This document shows, one piece after another, positions 29,767 through 31,755 of a stretch of DNA of 31,755 nt. The translations under genes were made by a program, and so were the position numbers. A model generated the notes under the pieces. That model made no database searches. It was not told where the DNA came from and saw only the letters and a list, made by a program, of their open reading frames with translations. The first letter of the stretch is position 1; each line of letters starts with the position of its first letter. The DNA is from an uncultured Acetatifactor sp. (GTDB lineage: Bacteria > Bacillota > Clostridia > Lachnospirales > Lachnospiraceae): contig NZ_CAJUCP010000064.1 of assembly GCF_910585425.1 (NCBI RefSeq), positions 1 to 31,755 of the forward strand, in the 5' to 3' direction.

Positions 29767-31225
29767 GAGCAGCCTGTTGGCGAAAGTCTTCCTCCTCACC
29801 GCCCTGCTGCTGTTCGGCCTGTCCCTGGTGGTATATGGCCTGCTGGCCTGGCTGATGCCCCAGACCTATTCCCATAAATTGAACGCTTCCCTGGACGAAC
29901 AGACCGTAAGCTTCCTGGCCGGGCTGGAGGAAGTGGCCTTCTCAGACAGCGGCGGCCTCTTCGACCAGTTTGCCCGGAACAGGGAGATCTATTCCATGGA
30001 ACTGTATGACGGCAATGGCGTCTTAATCCCTCTGCCCTCCGCCCAGGCTCCTGCTGCTTATGGGGAAGCTGCTTATGGGGAAACAAGTCTGGCCGGATAT
30101 GGGGAAGGGAACGTGGCACTATCGGCGGAAGAGGAGACCGGAGAGGACGCGCCCGTCCTGGCCGGCCATTACTATTTTTCCTTTGGGGACAGCCAGGAGC
30201 GCTACCTGCTCCTTGTGTATGGAAAGGCCGGACAGATTGCCGAGCTCCAGCAGGCATTTCTGCGCCTGTTCCCCTTCCTGTCGGCTGTGGTCTTGCTGGT
30301 CTCCCTCCTGGTCTCCTGGATTTATTCCCGGATGATCACAAAGCCGGTATTGGAGATCAGCCGCGTATCGGAGCGGATGTCCTGCCTGGACTTGGAATGG
30401 CAGGTGGACGGGCAGCGGACGGACGAGCTTGGGACATTGGGGAAAAGCCTGAACAGACTGTCCCGGAACCTGAGGGCGGCGCTGGCAGATCTCCAGAAGG
30501 CCAATGAGGAGCTGGAAGCCGATATCCGGCGGGAAAAGGCGCTGGAGCAGGCGCAGATAGAATTCTTCGCCGCCGCGTCCCACGAGCTGAAGACCCCCAT
30601 TACGGTGATCAAGGGGCAGCTGGAGGGCATGCTTTTGGGCATAGGGGCGTACAAAGACAGGGAAAAATACCTTCTCCGGTCATTGCGGGTCACCCAGACC
30701 CTGGAATCCATGGTCTATGACTTGCTGACCATTTCAAGGTTACAGGCCGGGGATTCGGGCTTTCAGACCGGAAAGCTTGACTGCGCTTCTGTAATACGGA
30801 AGTATCTGGCCGATACGGAAGACCTGGTTGTGGGCAAGGACTTACAGATAGAATGCCGTTTTCCGGATTCCGTCCCCGTCCATGCCAACGAAAGCCTCAT
30901 GGAAAAGGTGTTCTCCAATCTGATCGGGAATGCCGTGAAATACGCCCCGCCGGAAGCGGTGGTCAAAATCACCGTCCGGGAAGGGCAGGGCAACTGGCGG
31001 TTTTCCATAGAGAACACCGGCACCCATATCCCGGAGGAAGCCATCCCGAAGCTGTTCGAAGCCTTCTACCGGGTGGACACGTCCCGCAGCCGCCAGACAG
31101 GAGGGAGCGGCCTGGGGCTCTATATCGTACAGAAAATCCTGCAGCAGCATCACAGCCGCTGCCATGTCCGCAACACCCAGGAGGGCGTGGCCTTCTTTTT
31201 TGAGCTTCCCCAGAGGCAGCTCTGA
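29750..31225 (+). CDS. Sensor histidine kinase
   Basis: 491 residues from a TTG (29750) overlapping the regulator gene. Two membrane helices (about 10-32 and 170-195) flank an external sensor of about 135 residues containing Ala/Gly/Tyr-rich repeats (A-A-Y-G-E-A-A-Y-G-E). Then HAMP, the phospho-acceptor H278 in S-H-E-L-K-T-P, the N box (N-L-I-G-N-A-V-K-Y) and G-G-S-G-L-G-L-Y-I-V. All kinase motifs are intact. The signal is unknown; the pair is typical of envelope-stress or antibiotic-peptide sensing, but no transporter follows. The TTG was chosen by coupling and lack of other starts. Confidence 0.92.
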   Translation: MKEKIRSSLLAKVFLLTALLLFGLSLVVYGLLAWLMPQTYSHKLNASLDEQTVSFLAGLEEVAFSDSGGLFDQFARNREIYSMELYDGNGVLIPLPSAQAPAAYGEAAYGETSLAGYGEGNVALSAEEETGEDAPVLAGHYYFSFGDSQERYLLLVYGKAGQIAELQQAFLRLFPFLSAVVLLVSLLVSWIYSRMITKPVLEISRVSERMSCLDLEWQVDGQRTDELGTLGKSLNRLSRNLRAALADLQKANEELEADIRREKALEQAQIEFFAAASHELKTPITVIKGQLEGMLLGIGAYKDREKYLLRSLRVTQTLESMVYDLLTISRLQAGDSGFQTGKLDCASVIRKYLADTEDLVVGKDLQIECRFPDSVPVHANESLMEKVFSNLIGNAVKYAPPEAVVKITVREGQGNWRFSIENTGTHIPEEAIPKLFEAFYRVDTSRSRQTGGSGLGLYIVQKILQQHHSRCHVRNTQEGVAFFFELPQRQL

Positions 31226-31230
31226 AATTT

Positions 31231-31400
31231 TTGGAATCAGATGAGCGGTTTTATGACAATTGGACTGAAATGTATGAAAACAGTACCAACACACCGGCTT
31301 CTGATGACGATATATCGTGGGCGGAAACACGATTGAACGAAATGAATGAGCGCGTACATATCCTGTATGAACCAGTCATCCATGCTGTACATGTGATTCT
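31231..31400 (+). pseudogene. Short coding-like fragment after the kinase gene
   Basis: From a TTG without a ribosome binding site the frame is well formed for about 55 residues (R-F-Y-D-N-W-T-E-M-Y-E-N-S, then A-E-T-R-L-N-E-M-N-E-R-V). It then runs into the antisense of the hydrolase gene and ends. Probably a remnant of a lost gene. Confidence 0.3.
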
Positions 31401-31402
31401 GC

Positions 31403-31755
31403 CTAAATATGTTCATCGTAAAAATCTAAAAAATCCTCGAACAACTCCAAATCCAATGAATGACACCATTTTTCCCTGTCAAGGTTTTGATGGATATAAT
31501 TAACCTTATCCTCCGAAAACCGTTCCATGTTTTCTTCCGTGTTATAGTCATAGTCAAGCGTTTTGAGCCATTCATCTAATTTCGCATTAAACTCATTGCG
31601 ATAGGTGTCGTCATTGAAATAGTTATGTCCTTTATTCTCAAGAGGAATAAAGCGAAAGCGGGAATCGTCCTTGTACTTTTCGTAATACAGTTCGTAGCCA
31701 TATTCGACTGGAACAACTTCATCATCAAAGCTATGCACAATCATGACAGCGGCAT
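31403..31755 (-). CDS. Alpha/beta hydrolase, C-terminal part (5' end outside window)
   Basis: The frame is open to the window edge (A-A-V-M-I-V-H-S-F-D-D-E-V-V-P), so the gene starts beyond it. D-D-E-V-V-P carries the acid of the catalytic triad, and P-L-E-N-K-G-H-N-Y-F the His. The nucleophile part is not visible. The acidic tail of about 60 residues after the His is unusual in length. The family includes dienelactone hydrolase and peptidase-type esterases; substrate unknown. AT-rich, convergent with the kinase gene. Confidence 0.8.
   Translation of the reverse strand, partial: AAVMIVHSFDDEVVPVEYGYELYYEKYKDDSRFRFIPLENKGHNYFNDDTYRNEFNAKLDEWLKTLDYDYNTEENMERFSEDKVNYIHQNLDREKWCHSLDLELFEDFLDFYDEHI

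Overview
The window looks like an accessory region of a Gram-positive gut-type Clostridia chromosome, most likely Lachnospiraceae. The grounds are strong AGGAGG ribosome binding sites, frequent GTG and TTG starts, a mosaic of GC-rich (roughly 50-55%) and AT-rich genes, and the families present (ArsR/permease, TetR, DUF5713, SMI1/KNR4, HicAB, VanR/VanS-like two-component pair). Genus is not resolved. No rRNA, tRNA, CRISPR array or transposase gene was seen.

Region 1 (1-3127): the 3' end of an AlbA_2-type DNA-binding/ATP-binding protein, then a minus-strand arsenic-type cassette: arsR, an ArsP-like permease and a small CxxC thioredoxin-fold protein. Two copies of the same inverted-repeat operator lie in front of arsR and in front of the permease. 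A small AT-rich plus-strand gene follows.

Region 2 (3476-6594): a minus-strand TetR unit. TetR, a 161-residue protein, a 58-residue single-pass membrane protein and a DUF1266 protein are read in that order. One long inverted repeat occurs twice, over the tetR promoter and in front of the 161-residue gene, so TetR probably controls itself and this small operon.

Region 3 (6595-18609): plus-strand genes resembling orphan immunity proteins of polymorphic-toxin systems or their relatives (DUF5713, double SMI1/KNR4, DUF2185-DUF4241 fusion, LRR/zinc-ribbon protein). They are mixed with a Nudix hydrolase, an AAA ATPase with a nuclease-like C-terminus, a serine hydrolase and several broken genes. One beta-propeller-like gene is split by a palindromic repeat of about 120 bp.

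Region 4 (18610-24567): AT-rich small genes, a decayed AlbA_2 gene, then a GC-rich run of LRR, zinc-ribbon and membrane proteins. A 107-bp piece of the last one is duplicated 520 bp downstream. A GNAT acetyltransferase ends the run at a terminator.

Region 5 (24568-25311): a hicAB toxin-antitoxin locus on the minus strand. hicA carries a one-base deletion in a run of seven A's, and the promoter contains two identical palindromes 30 bp apart.

Region 6 (25312-31755): a helical hypothetical protein, palindromic leader repeats, an XRE regulator with membrane segments, a large hypothetical protein, an OmpR-type response regulator overlapping its histidine kinase, and the 3' part of an alpha/beta hydrolase.

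Overall the window reads as a variable island where immunity-like, modular repeat-linker proteins accumulate, are duplicated and decay. No toxin gene is visible. The most notable items are the two regulons with paired operators, the leader repeat placed at the same distance before two unrelated genes, and a family of paralogous helical/zinc-ribbon proteins.
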